Origin: an uncultured Clostridia bacterium | Lineage (GTDB): Bacteria; Bacillota; Clostridia; Oscillospirales; Acutalibacteraceae | DNA length: 64,000 bases | Assembly (NCBI GenBank): GCA_945863885.1 | Contig: CAMAZY010000007.1 | Location: 1 to 64,000, forward strand | Direction: 5' to 3' | In this document: one piece after another, positions 16,823 through 25,048 of the stretch | How positions within the stretch are numbered: the first letter of the stretch is position 1 | Layout: every line of letters begins with the position of its first letter | Translations under genes and position numbers: made by a program | Notes under the pieces: model-generated | What the model was told of the DNA's origin: nothing | Seen by the model: the letters and a program-made list of their open reading frames with translations, nothing else | The model's database searches: none

Positions 16823-18078
16823 TCGGCGTTCACCTCGATTTCAAGTTTAAGTTCGCTGCTTTCATCAAGCTTAAAAGAATCAAAGTCAATCACAAGTTTT
16901 TCCATTTCGGGCGGACGCAGGAACGGATATTTCTTTTTGAAAACCTCCTGACCGTCTTTCTTGATTTTAAATACGCATTTGTCGAGAATCTCACGGCTTC
17001 GGAAATAGACGGTCGTTCGGCTGTTGTCACGGTTTAAGTCAAGCTTTTGCGGAACAACGTAAAGAAACTCGCCCGAAGCGGTAAGGTCAATTTCCCGTCT
17101 TTCCTTTTTTTCGTAAGCGGCGGCATTCTCGCCTGCCGTTTCGCCGCTTTCGGAAACGTAATCAACAAGGTCGTTTACATGAAGAGCGTTTCCGCACGAG
17201 AACACACCGTCTATCGAGGTCATAAGCTGGCCGTTGACCGCAGGACCTTTCGTTCTCGGGTCGATTTTGACGCCTAAGCCCTCCGCAAGCTCATTTTCGG
17301 GAATCAGTCCGACCGAAAGAATAAGTGCGTCACATTCGACAATCTGCTCGGTGCCTGCAATCGGGTTCATCTTGTCGTCCACCTCGGAGATTTCAACCGC
17401 CGTCAATCTGTCCGCCCCGAAGACACGGGTAACGGTATGGGAAAGATACAGCGGAATGTTATAGTCGTGCAGGCACTGATGGATATTTCTTGTCAATCCC
17501 GACGGTGTGGGCTTCGCTTCGTAAACACCGACCACCTCGGCGCCCTCGAGTGTCAGACGGCGAGCCATAATCAGCCCGATATCGCCGCTTCCTAAAATCA
17601 CGCACTTTTTCGTCGGAAGTTCCCCTAAAAGGTTCGTAAAATGCTGGGCCGTTCCGGCGGTAAACACGCCCGCAGGACGGGTACCATGAATTGCGACCTG
17701 CTTTGCCGTTCTTTCGCGGCAGCCGGTGGCGAAAACAAGGCTGTTTGCGCCTACCGTTGTCACGCCGTCACGGCTGACAAGCGTTACAGCAAAGCCGTTT
17801 TCTTTTTTTTCGATTCTTGTAACAAACGTTAAAACCGAATAGTCGATTTTCTTTTCATAAAATTCGTCAATAAACCGTTCGGCGTATTCGGGACCCGAAA
17901 GCTTTTCTTTAAAGCGGACAAGTCCGAAGCCGTCATGAATACACTGCTTTAAAATACCGCCGAGCCGGTTCTCTCTTTCGACAAGCAGAACGGCTTTTCC
18001 GCTGTCATGCGCTTTTATCGCAGCGGCAAGTCCGGCGGGGCCTCCGCCGATTACAATCACATCATAATTCTTCTTCAT
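16819..18078 (-). CDS. FAD-dependent pyridine nucleotide-disulfide-type oxidoreductase (GlpB-like)
   Basis: A 419-residue flavoprotein. The N-terminal GGGPAGLAAAI motif binds FAD, a second Rossmann motif (ILGSGDIGLIMA, ~residue 175) would bind NAD(P), and GVFSCGNALHVNDL is the C-terminal FAD signature. The last ~90 residues are an added beta-rich domain. Members of this family pair with glycerol 3-phosphate dehydrogenase and DUF1667 proteins in Clostridia and probably pass electrons from the GlpA-like subunit to NAD. It is second in the operon, 15 bases after the GlpA-like gene. Confidence 0.85.
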   Translation of the reverse strand: MKKNYDVIVIGGGPAGLAAAIKAHDSGKAVLLVERENRLGGILKQCIHDGFGLVRFKEKLSGPEYAERFIDEFYEKKIDYSVLTFVTRIEKKENGFAVTLVSRDGVTTVGANSLVFATGCRERTAKQVAIHGTRPAGVFTAGTAQHFTNLLGELPTKKCVILGSGDIGLIMARRLTLEGAEVVGVYEAKPTPSGLTRNIHQCLHDYNIPLYLSHTVTRVFGADRLTAVEISEVDDKMNPIAGTEQIVECDALILSVGLIPENELAEGLGVKIDPRTKGPAVNGQLMTSIDGVFSCGNALHVNDLVDYVSESGETAGENAAAYEKKERREIDLTASGEFLYVVPQKLDLNRDNSRTTVYFRSREILDKCVFKIKKDGQEVFKKKYPFLRPPEMEKLVIDFDSFKLDESSELKLEIEVNAE

Positions 18079-18093
18079 TCTCTGCCACCGCCT

Positions 18094-19797
18094 TTACTTT
18101 GTTTTACCGAACGTGATAACCGAATCCTCAGAGGACTTTTTCACCTCGGAAATCGGCACGCCGAGATATTCGGCGATTATTTTTGTGACAAGCGGAGAGC
18201 AGAAGCCGCCTTGACAGCGTCCCATGCCGGGTCGTATTCTCTTTTTGATTCCGTCAACAGTCGGCACGCAGATCGGGGACTTCAGCGCATCAAGAATTTC
18301 TCCCTTACTGATTTCTTCACAGCGGCAGATAATCACGCCGTAATCGGGATTTTCCTTGATAAGCTTATTTCTTTCCTCGTCGCTCATTTCCCGAAGTACG
18401 GGAACACCGTGACGGATCGGGTTATACCCGGAATTTTTCGCAACGGGGGCATTTTTCGTGAGCATTTCGACTGCCATTTTTTCAATATCAAGTGCCACAG
18501 CCGGAGCAGTTGTCAGTCCCGGAGACTGAATACCGGCGCAATGAATGATGTTTTCGGTCTTTCTGCCCTTTTCGATAATGAAGTCTTCTTCGAACGTCGG
18601 TGCACGCACACCCGTGAAGTAGGTAATGATGTCACGTTCGGAAACGGTCGGCATCGTCTTTTTTTGCTTGGTAAAAACCGTCTGTATACTCTCTTTTCTC
18701 GTTTCGGTGTTTTCCTTTTCAAAGGTTTCAACCGCATCGGGACCGAGCAGCAGATTATCGTGCACCGTATGAAGAATACCGCCGCCCTTGGAATGATTCT
18801 TGCCGAAATTCAGGCCGACAACCGAAGCGATCGAGTGCATGAACGCACCGGCTTTTTTATCAAGAATGGAGTTTGTGCCGCGTCTCGGATGAATGGAGAA
18901 GAAGCGGTCGTCCGCCATTTTTGCAATATCCTCAGCGAATACACCGGCGGCATTGATGACAATTTTCGGGTGAATTGTTCCCCGGTTCGTGCTGACGCTG
19001 ACGATTTTTCCGTTTTCAACCTGCATACCCGTGACCGCTGTATTCAGTGCCACTCTCGCGCCGTTCATAACGGCGTTTTCGGCGTAGGCGATTGTCAGTC
19101 CGTACGGGCAGACACAGCCCGAGGACGGATTGGAAATCGCAAACTTGAAGTTTTCGCCGAGGTTCGGCTCACGGCGGTGAAGCTCCTCGCCCGAAATTAG
19201 CTCGGTATCGCTGATGCCGTCGTGCTTTCTTCTCCAAAGGCAGTAAAGAGCGATTGCAGGCTTCAGCCATGTCTTATCGAAGCAGACGTACTGACCGACA
19301 CGCTTAAACGGAACGTCAAGCTCACGGCAGACTTCGTCGTACATTTCGTTGCCCTTACGGATATAGTAGTGCTTCATCGAGCCTTTCGAAAGGTCAACGC
19401 CCGGGTGTACCTCGCCGTCGTTTCGTCCCGAAGCCTGAAGCGCAAGGTCGGCTTCCTTTTCGACAAGCAGAATATCAAGCTTCCACTTTGAAAGCTCTCT
19501 TGCAATCGAAACGCCGGAAATACCGCCGCCGATAATCAGCACATCGGGTGTCTCGCCATCAAGCGACTTATCGGTAATTTTCGGCATTCGCATCGGCTGT
19601 TCTTTGACCTCGTCACAGACAATATCATTGACAACGTGGACTTTACTATACTTTGTCGCCGCCGAAGAGCACGCCTCCACGACATCGCTCCATTTCGGAA
19701 GATGTCCCGTGACGGTTATCATGCCGTCATGAAAGCTTGCATGAGCGGCAGAACCGAAACGCTTTTCGAGTTTTCGGTTCACTTTTTTCAGATTCAT
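18094..19797 (-). CDS. glpA: GlpA-like glycerol 3-phosphate dehydrogenase with BFD [2Fe-2S] domain
   Basis: A 567-residue flavoprotein predicted to oxidise glycerol 3-phosphate or a related compound to the ketone. Residues ~1-60 are an extra small domain (containing MITVTGHLPKWSD) resembling a BON or metal-binding fold. The DAO domain follows with the FAD motif IIGGGISGVSIARELSKW. The C-terminus has a BFD-like [2Fe-2S] domain with CRC and GRCQGGFC. The start at 19797 is set by AAAGGAG 8-10 bases upstream; a GTG at 19818 lacks one. It is first gene of the operon, behind a strong promoter and divergent from a TetR regulator. Confidence 0.85.
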   Translation of the reverse strand: MNLKKVNRKLEKRFGSAAHASFHDGMITVTGHLPKWSDVVEACSSAATKYSKVHVVNDIVCDEVKEQPMRMPKITDKSLDGETPDVLIIGGGISGVSIARELSKWKLDILLVEKEADLALQASGRNDGEVHPGVDLSKGSMKHYYIRKGNEMYDEVCRELDVPFKRVGQYVCFDKTWLKPAIALYCLWRRKHDGISDTELISGEELHRREPNLGENFKFAISNPSSGCVCPYGLTIAYAENAVMNGARVALNTAVTGMQVENGKIVSVSTNRGTIHPKIVINAAGVFAEDIAKMADDRFFSIHPRRGTNSILDKKAGAFMHSIASVVGLNFGKNHSKGGGILHTVHDNLLLGPDAVETFEKENTETRKESIQTVFTKQKKTMPTVSERDIITYFTGVRAPTFEEDFIIEKGRKTENIIHCAGIQSPGLTTAPAVALDIEKMAVEMLTKNAPVAKNSGYNPIRHGVPVLREMSDEERNKLIKENPDYGVIICRCEEISKGEILDALKSPICVPTVDGIKKRIRPGMGRCQGGFCSPLVTKIIAEYLGVPISEVKKSSEDSVITFGKTK

Positions 19798-19830
19798 GCG
19801 ACTTTTCTCCTTTCGCACCTCAACATTGAA

Positions 19831-19848
19831 GTCGGCTACCTGACCGAC
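19831..19848. promoter_or_regulatory. Candidate TetR operator in the glp-like leader
   Basis: GTCGGCTACCTGACCGAC is a partial palindrome with GTCGG/CCGAC arms, placed between the glp-like promoter and its start codon. TetR-family operators commonly have this arm length. Binding is inferred. Confidence 0.35.
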
Positions 19849-19859
19849 TCTTTATACAA

Positions 19860-19888
19860 ATGATACTCCGACGGCCGCCGTTTGTCAA
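19860..19888 (-). promoter_or_regulatory. Sigma-A promoter of the glp-like operon
   Basis: On the minus strand a perfect TTGACA (19883-19888), a 17-base spacer and TATCAT (19860-19865). The GC-rich spacer contains the short palindrome CGGCGGCCG. Confidence 0.75.
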
Positions 19889-19942
19889 TAGCTATAAAAA
19901 TTTTTCATAATTTTCCCAATTTTTATCTACAATGAAAAACAG

Positions 19943-19971
19943 TAGACAGAAGCACGATTTCGTGATAGAAT
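19943..19971 (+). promoter_or_regulatory. Promoter of the tetR gene with palindrome in the spacer
   Basis: TAGACA (19943-19948), 17 bases and TAGAAT (19966-19971). The spacer holds CACGATTTCGTG (19953-19964), a perfect inverted repeat that could serve for autoregulation. Confidence 0.55.
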
Positions 19972-20001
19972 AATAGAATCATTTATGTTTAGGAGAAAAT
20001 C

Positions 20002-20586
20002 ATGGCGGCACCGAGAAAAGAAAACATCAAAGAAATTGTCCTCGACTCTCTTTTGAAGCTTCTTGAAACCAAAAGCTTCAACGAAATTTCGCTTGCCGAG
20101 GTTGCCAAAGCGGCAGGCATTTCCAAAGGCACGTTATACTACCATTACAAAACCAAGGGAGAAATCTTCTTCGACCTGACCGACCGTTACTTAAGCGAGC
20201 AGTGGGACGACCTTGTCCGCTGGACAGAGAACAAGGAAAAGGACACATCGATTCACCGCTTAGTCAAATACGTTGTGGAACGTAACGTTGCGGCAGCCTC
20301 CTTCCGAATGCAGCTTTACAGCGAAGCGCAGTTGGGCGACGCCGAACTCAAAAAGAAGCTTTCGAAACGTTATGACGAATTTCAGAAGCTGATCAGCGAA
20401 AAAATCGCCGAAAGAACGAACATTGACCCGGACTTTCTGACCTGGTTAATTCTTCTTTTGTCCGACGGGATTATAATTCAGTCCGCAATCGGCAATACTG
20501 AATTTGACACCGAAAAGTTTATTCTTGACGGGACACGGTATCTTACGGAGTTTTCACAGTACAAAAAGGGCGAAAACACGCCGTAA
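20002..20586 (+). CDS. TetR/AcrR-family transcriptional regulator
   Basis: A 194-residue protein with the TetR helix-turn-helix at residues ~20-55 (SLAEVAKAAGISKGTLYYHY) and a divergent all-helical C-terminal ligand domain. AGGAG precedes the ATG. It is divergent from the GlpA-like operon with 204 bases between start codons, so it most likely represses that operon and itself. The ligand is unknown. Confidence 0.88.
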   Translation: MAAPRKENIKEIVLDSLLKLLETKSFNEISLAEVAKAAGISKGTLYYHYKTKGEIFFDLTDRYLSEQWDDLVRWTENKEKDTSIHRLVKYVVERNVAAASFRMQLYSEAQLGDAELKKKLSKRYDEFQKLISEKIAERTNIDPDFLTWLILLLSDGIIIQSAIGNTEFDTEKFILDGTRYLTEFSQYKKGENTP

Positions 20587-20597
20587 GACCGGCAAGT

Positions 20598-20776
20598 TAG
20601 GGAAGCTCTGATTAAATCTGATGTAAAGATTGCGCCGTCAGATTTTTCGTCAGATTGTGCAAAAGCCACGCAGGAATCCTACCGGATTTCAAGCGGTTTT
20701 TGTGCTGTTCTGGCGGAAAATATGCAAGTAAGCTGTGCATCAAAGCCTATGCTGTGATTTATTCAGAGGTTCCTTA
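20598..20776. mobile_element. MITE-like element with TA ends
   Basis: A 179-base non-coding element bounded by imperfect 21-base terminal inverted repeats (20598-20618 and 20756-20776; 18 of 21 positions match; core CTCTGA..TAAATC). Both ends carry TA, as for elements moved by IS630/mariner-type transposases. It contains no open frame. The internal GCAGGAAT...TTTCAAG segment is shared with the element at 38118-38280. It separates tetR from the iron-sulfur gene. Confidence 0.7.
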
Positions 20777-20802
20777 GATGCTTTGCCGATCGGAGAGATT
20801 TC

Positions 20803-21681
20803 ATGGCTATTGAAAAAGGCAAACTAAAAGCGTTAGGATTCATGCCGCAGCTTCAGAAGAACCACTTCTCAATGCGGCTTCACACGGTCGGCGGAACGGT
20901 CACGACCGAGCAGGTCAGAGCCGCCGCCGCAATCGCCGACCAATTCGGCAAAGGGTATCTTCACTTGACCTCACGGCAGGGAATCGAGATTCCTTTTATC
21001 CGATATGACGACGTTGAGGAAATTATGACCGTACTTAAAAAAAGCGGTCTCGAGCTCGGCTCAAGCGGTCCGAGAGTCCGCTGTGTTACCGCCTGTCAGG
21101 GCGGCGAATGCTGTCCGTTCGGCTGTTTCAACGTCCTTAAGGTCGCAAAAGAATTTGACCGGCGTTATTTTAAAAAGCCGCTTCCGCACAAGTTCAAATT
21201 CGGGTTGACCGGCTGTCCGAACAACTGTCTGAAAGCGGAGGAAAACGACTTCGGCGTAAAAGGCGTGACGAGCGTTACATGGATCGACGAAAAATGCATC
21301 CGGTGCGGCGCGTGTACAAGGGTGTGCCGGGCCGGGTCGATTCAGCTTATCGACGACAAAATCATCATTGACTACGAAAAATGCAAAAGCTGTGGGGCAT
21401 GTGCCAGAATCTGTCCGACGGACGCCATCAAGGGCGAAAAAGGCTACCTTGTTTCGTTCGGCGGAACATTCGGCAACAGCATCAGAAAGGGCGAGCACAT
21501 TCTCCCCGTGATTCACGACGAAAAGACGCTTTTTGCCGTGGCAGACGCGGCACTCGAGTTCTTTGAGGAAAACGCCAAGCCGAAAGAGCGGCTTTACAAG
21601 GTGATTGACCGGATCGGTAAGGAGAAATTTACGGCGCAGATGAAAGCGGCGTTGCAGGGCGGAACAGATGTCAGATGTTAG
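20803..21681 (+). CDS. Siroheme/[4Fe-4S] reductase-type protein with double ferredoxin domain (AsrC-like)
   Basis: A 292-residue protein. Residues ~10-65 form the nitrite/sulfite reductase ferredoxin-like half-domain (HLTSRQGIEIPFI). Then come Cys motifs for a siroheme-coupled [4Fe-4S] cluster (CVTACQGGEC and TGCPNNC), and at ~165-210 a bacterial 2x[4Fe-4S] ferredoxin insert (CIRCGACTRVCRAG and CKSCGACARICPTD). This matches subunit C of anaerobic sulfite reductases. No AsrA or AsrB neighbour is present, so electron donor and substrate are open. GGAGAG precedes the ATG. Confidence 0.85.
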   Translation: MAIEKGKLKALGFMPQLQKNHFSMRLHTVGGTVTTEQVRAAAAIADQFGKGYLHLTSRQGIEIPFIRYDDVEEIMTVLKKSGLELGSSGPRVRCVTACQGGECCPFGCFNVLKVAKEFDRRYFKKPLPHKFKFGLTGCPNNCLKAEENDFGVKGVTSVTWIDEKCIRCGACTRVCRAGSIQLIDDKIIIDYEKCKSCGACARICPTDAIKGEKGYLVSFGGTFGNSIRKGEHILPVIHDEKTLFAVADAALEFFEENAKPKERLYKVIDRIGKEKFTAQMKAALQGGTDVRC

Positions 21682-21699
21682 AGATTAGACGTTAGAAGT

Positions 21700-21835
21700 G
21701 GTCGCAGGTTGGTTTTGTACCGTCGGAAGGCTGTTCCCCCGCAGAATCAGCCGTTTTATAACGGGAAGCCTGTCGATTATAAGCGAAGGCAAGTCGGTCG
21801 GCTTCAGGAAAGATTTCAGCCGGAGGCGGGGCGGC
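21700..21835 (+). repeat. Dispersed repeat family B, copy 1
   Basis: This stretch resembles the minus strand of 52563-52712. Both have a GGTCGC-GGTT start, a CCCGCAGA-TC block and an identical CTGTCGATTATAAG (21770-21783 here; 52625-52638 on the other strand). It is preceded by the simple repeat GATGTCAGATGTTAGAGAT. No coding potential. Confidence 0.6.
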
Positions 21836-21920
21836 GGGCGCGTGGTGATTCCAATCCCGGGTTAGGCAGTACTTTGTCTTTCACCTGACAGCCCGAGCAG
21901 GAAGCGAGAGTATTTTCCAT

Positions 21921-21956
21921 ATAAAAGCCAACAGCACCCTTTTCCGGGGTGCTGTT
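21921..21956 (-). terminator. Terminator of hydrolase B
   Basis: On the minus strand AACAGCACCC and GGGTGCTGTT form a 10 bp stem, followed by GGCTTTTAT. Confidence 0.8.
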
Positions 21957-21972
21957 ATTGTTTTATGCGCTG

Positions 21973-23574
21973 TCAGCAGTTACCAATCTTGCTTTTCAGC
22001 AAAGCAAATAACGTCTGGAGCCATTTAAGAATCGCCCTGAAGTAGGAAGTGATTGAGTGATCCGCGATTTGCTCTGCGTCCCAGTTGGTCACGTTGCAGT
22101 TTTCTTCCGTCATCGGATAAACATTGTTTTCTTCATCGCTGTAAACCATGAACTGTGGATAGGTTTCCGGTTCGGTATTGACATGATAGCCGTCCTGCGT
22201 GCAGATCCGGTAAATCAGCTTGTCGTTGCAGCCTGCCCAGTTGTCGTGGTGCATGCCTTTGATTATCCATGTGGAATCCGGGAAAAGGCACGTTGATGCA
22301 TCAACCTGCTTGTCGGGAGCAATATATTTTCCGAGTCCCATCTCTGTCTTTTCAGCGATATAGTCCTCTGAGAGCTTCGTTCCGATATCAGCGCAGGTCG
22401 CACCGAACGATGCTTTCTCAAGGGAAACCAGAATATCGCTCGTCTTGTTTCGGCTTTCCAGAATCGGAAGTGCCTGATAGCCGTATTTGGCAAGAATTCC
22501 GACATTGATTCCGGCTTGCTTTGCACCGGCAAGGATTTCGGGAATCCTCTGTCTGACCTGCGTATCATAGGCGTCAAGCTTTTCGATCAGTCCCGCATAT
22601 TTTTCAGCGTAACCGCTGTTGTTGCGGAAGAACATCAGATCTCTTGCCGTCTGATAGTCCTCGGCGGTAACGGTACTCCAATAGCCCGGGAAGGTTCCGT
22701 AAGCCGCCATACCGAGACGGGGCGTCAGACCCTCATAAAGCTTTTTGTAAATCGCATCAACCGTCTTTCCGGTCAAGTCGATGACGTCTTTTTCGTTAAG
22801 CAAGTCAATGCTTGCCAGAATAAAATCGTTCAGGAACTCTTCTTCCTCTTTTCCGTAGAGGAAATCGTTGTCGGTTTTATATCTTTCAAGTGCTTCTCCG
22901 TCATATTTCAGCTTACCGCTGAAAATATCGCTGAATTTTTCACAGCCGTTGCCGACCGTCGAGTCAAAAGCAAGATTGCGGATATCGTCATAGCCGTACT
23001 TCGAAAGATACGCTAAAACAAAGGAACCGCCGAGGCACTTGCCGACAAGGGACACTTTTTTTGCGCCCGTCGTTTTTAAAATGCCTTCAATGTACTCGTT
23101 TAAAAGATCAGCCGTATAAAGCGGATCACGCCGCCAGTCATACCAGAAGGTGTAATCATAAAGACCGTAGTTGCCCCACTCGTTAACCTTGTCGGTATTC
23201 ATGTTCTTTTGGTTGGTGACATAGTCTTTCTTGCTGATATCCGAACCGTTTGACGGCTCTCCGTTTTCGTCAAGCTGACAGCCGGCAAAAATAGGTCTGA
23301 TCTCGTTTTCGAAAGCGGTGTAGTAATCCTCCCACTGATTAAACAGTACGGCTTTGACAAGATGCGGAAATACCACCCTTGCAACAGCATCGGGAAGCTG
23401 ACTGGTATCATAGCTGACGGGGAAAACAACATTTCCGTCGGCATCATATATACCATTACCGTCTCCGCGCAAATAGACAATCGGAATCTTTTCATCTGCC
23501 GCGAACGCAAAAGTCGGTGACAAAAGCGACAGCATCATCAACAGACAAAGGATCACTGAAATCAACTTTTTCAT
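21973..23574 (-). CDS. Secreted LCAT-like alpha/beta hydrolase with Cys in the nucleophile position (paralog B)
   Basis: A 533-residue exported protein with signal peptide (MKKLISVILCLLMMLSLLS, cleavage near AFA). It shares with paralog A the YDWRRDP motif (LCAT/PDAT hallmark, ~145-151), the nucleophile elbow VGKCLGG with C180 for Ser, the D425 motif (VDASTCLFPD) and H443 (KGMHHDNW). Similarity is full length though the sequences have diverged. AGGAGG precedes the ATG at 23574. It is monocistronic, with its own terminator. Cys keeps the position in both copies, so the change is not a random mutation. Substrate unknown. Confidence 0.8.
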   Translation of the reverse strand: MKKLISVILCLLMMLSLLSPTFAFAADEKIPIVYLRGDGNGIYDADGNVVFPVSYDTSQLPDAVARVVFPHLVKAVLFNQWEDYYTAFENEIRPIFAGCQLDENGEPSNGSDISKKDYVTNQKNMNTDKVNEWGNYGLYDYTFWYDWRRDPLYTADLLNEYIEGILKTTGAKKVSLVGKCLGGSFVLAYLSKYGYDDIRNLAFDSTVGNGCEKFSDIFSGKLKYDGEALERYKTDNDFLYGKEEEEFLNDFILASIDLLNEKDVIDLTGKTVDAIYKKLYEGLTPRLGMAAYGTFPGYWSTVTAEDYQTARDLMFFRNNSGYAEKYAGLIEKLDAYDTQVRQRIPEILAGAKQAGINVGILAKYGYQALPILESRNKTSDILVSLEKASFGATCADIGTKLSEDYIAEKTEMGLGKYIAPDKQVDASTCLFPDSTWIIKGMHHDNWAGCNDKLIYRICTQDGYHVNTEPETYPQFMVYSDEENNVYPMTEENCNVTNWDAEQIADHSITSYFRAILKWLQTLFALLKSKIGNC

Positions 23575-23940
23575 TATAATCTCCTCCTGAATAAACTGCG
23601 GCATATCTCTCTTTTTTATGCCGCTATATTACAAATTGATTATAGCGAGAAATGTGTTGTTTTGATTCCCATCTGTAATTATGTCGTTTTTTTGAATAAT
23701 TTAAATATTTTGTAATATATTCAACATATGTTTATAAGCGAAAGCAACAAGTTGTGTTGAATTTGTTGTTTAATTTTTCCCTGTTTTTGCGGCTTTCCGG
23801 ATGCTTCACTGTGTGTCATTACCTATCACAAATTGCTGAAACAACGGGTTCATGTCCCTCTTACAACAACAGCACCCACATCCTGGGGTGCTGTTGTTGT
23901 ATATGAATATAATAAAGTTCTTGCTGACTGACACTTGGTT
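23575..23940. other. AT-rich intergenic region
   Basis: It holds the 5' region of hydrolase B (a TATAAT on the minus strand at 23639-23644, without a good -35) and, at 23864-23900, a 14 bp hairpin CAACAACAGCACCC/GGGTGCTGTTGTTG that may end the upstream minus-strand gene. Nothing else was recognised. Confidence 0.5.
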
Positions 23941-24513
23941 TCAGTTATCACTCGGTAGTGGTGTTTTTTCCGAGATAACAAACCAGAAGTTCAAGGAATA
24001 AGCTGTTGCGCCGATGTTGACATCTGCTTTAACCTGTTTGACTGCCTTTGCGTCAACATGGATATCCTTCACCGTGTCCGATTGATAACAGCCGAAATAG
24101 ACACTCCTGCTGTCAAGATTTGACATGGTAAAGCTATATACTTTCAACGGATCGGTGTTGCTGACATAGCTGTCAGGCGCTGTAACCAGCCTTGCTTTCA
24201 TCGCCAGACCCTCGTCAGAAAAGCTGTCGTCAACAAAATAGGCAAAAATCAGCTTTCCGCTTTTATTTACCGCAACGCACATATATCCGTCATCAATTTT
24301 CTCGAGCAGACAGACCTTCTCAACCGCATTAGCTGAATCCATTTCGCTCCCGTCAAGTACGCTGATAACGCATTGTTCCAAAGTCGGTTCTTCACCCGGC
24401 GTTTTGAAATAATCAATCGCCCATACGGCGAAACAGACAATAACAAGAAGAATCAAAACAATATTGACAACACGTTTCTTCTTTCCCGAAGTCTCAACTG
24501 AGTTTTCACTCAT
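23941..24513 (-). CDS. Membrane-anchored hypothetical protein
   Basis: A 190-residue protein with one N-terminal membrane span (VVNIVLILLVIVCFAVWAI) after a short charged cytoplasmic segment. The ~150-residue outer domain is mixed alpha/beta and has no family I recognise. The ATG at 24513 follows AAAGGGTGAT and the promoter TTGGCA-17-TATAAT. Monocistronic. Function unknown. Confidence 0.78.
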   Translation of the reverse strand: MSENSVETSGKKKRVVNIVLILLVIVCFAVWAIDYFKTPGEEPTLEQCVISVLDGSEMDSANAVEKVCLLEKIDDGYMCVAVNKSGKLIFAYFVDDSFSDEGLAMKARLVTAPDSYVSNTDPLKVYSFTMSNLDSRSVYFGCYQSDTVKDIHVDAKAVKQVKADVNIGATAYSLNFWFVISEKTPLPSDN

Positions 24514-24534
24514 AATATCACCCTTTCTTCTGTA

Positions 24535-24563
24535 ATTATAAATCGTTTTACTCTTTCTGCCAA
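24535..24563 (-). promoter_or_regulatory. Sigma-A promoter of the gene at 23941-24513
   Basis: On the minus strand TTGGCA (24558-24563), 17 bases and TATAAT (24535-24540). Confidence 0.6.
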
Positions 24564-24598
24564 TTGTATTATATGATGATCCGAGATTTTCCCCGTCC

Positions 24599-24626
24599 AA
24601 CATCCAAAATCCAACATCTAAAATCC
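24599..24626. repeat. Two tandem 14-base repeats
   Basis: AACATCCAAAATCC is followed directly by AACATCTAAAATCC, beside the rplQ terminator. Confidence 0.7.
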
Positions 24627-24657
24627 AAAAAAGAGCCGCCGAAGCGACTCTTTTTGT
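24627..24657 (-). terminator. Terminator of the ribosomal protein cluster
   Basis: On the minus strand GAGTCGC-TTCG-GCGGCTC with a TTCG tetraloop, followed by TTTTTT. It lies 15 bases after the rplQ stop. Confidence 0.9.
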
Positions 24658-24672
24658 TTTGATCTTGTACTA

Positions 24673-25014
24673 TCAGACAAGCTCGATGATGCACATCTCG
24701 GCTGCGTCGCCGCGACGGGGACCTGTCTTGATAATACGGCAGTAACCGCCGTTTACTTCCTTATATTTCGGGCCGATCTCGCTGAAGAGCTTCTTGACGA
24801 CGTCCTGCTTTGTGATGTAAGCAAGAGCCTGACGTCTGTTGTGAAGAGAATCCTCTTTGCCGAGGGTGATCATCTTCTCAGCCATGCAGCGGACTTCCTT
24901 AGCCCTGGTAACGGTGGTTTCAATTTTGCCATTCTCCAAGAGATAAGTAACCATACCTCTGAGCATTGCCTTGCGGTGATCGCTGGTTCTGCCGAGCTTT
25001 CTGGTACCTGCCAT
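24673..25014 (-). CDS. rplQ: Ribosomal protein L17
   Basis: 113 residues, the usual length for Firmicutes. The N-terminus [19 protein letters not shown] is the L17 signature. It is last in the cluster, after rpoA, with a terminator just downstream. Large-subunit protein near the tunnel exit. Confidence 0.98.
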   Translation of the reverse strand: MAGTRKLGRTSDHRKAMLRGMVTYLLENGKIETTVTRAKEVRCMAEKMITLGKEDSLHNRRQALAYITKQDVVKKLFSEIGPKYKEVNGGYCRIIKTGPRRGDAAEMCIIELV

Positions 25015-25048
25015 TTGAAATCACTCCTTTGCGTTTTGTGATAAATAA

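Noticed and set aside
18007..19200. 397-codon plus-strand open frame opposite the GlpA-like and GlpB-like genes
   Set aside because: Lies across two real genes on the other strand and shows no domain or start signal.
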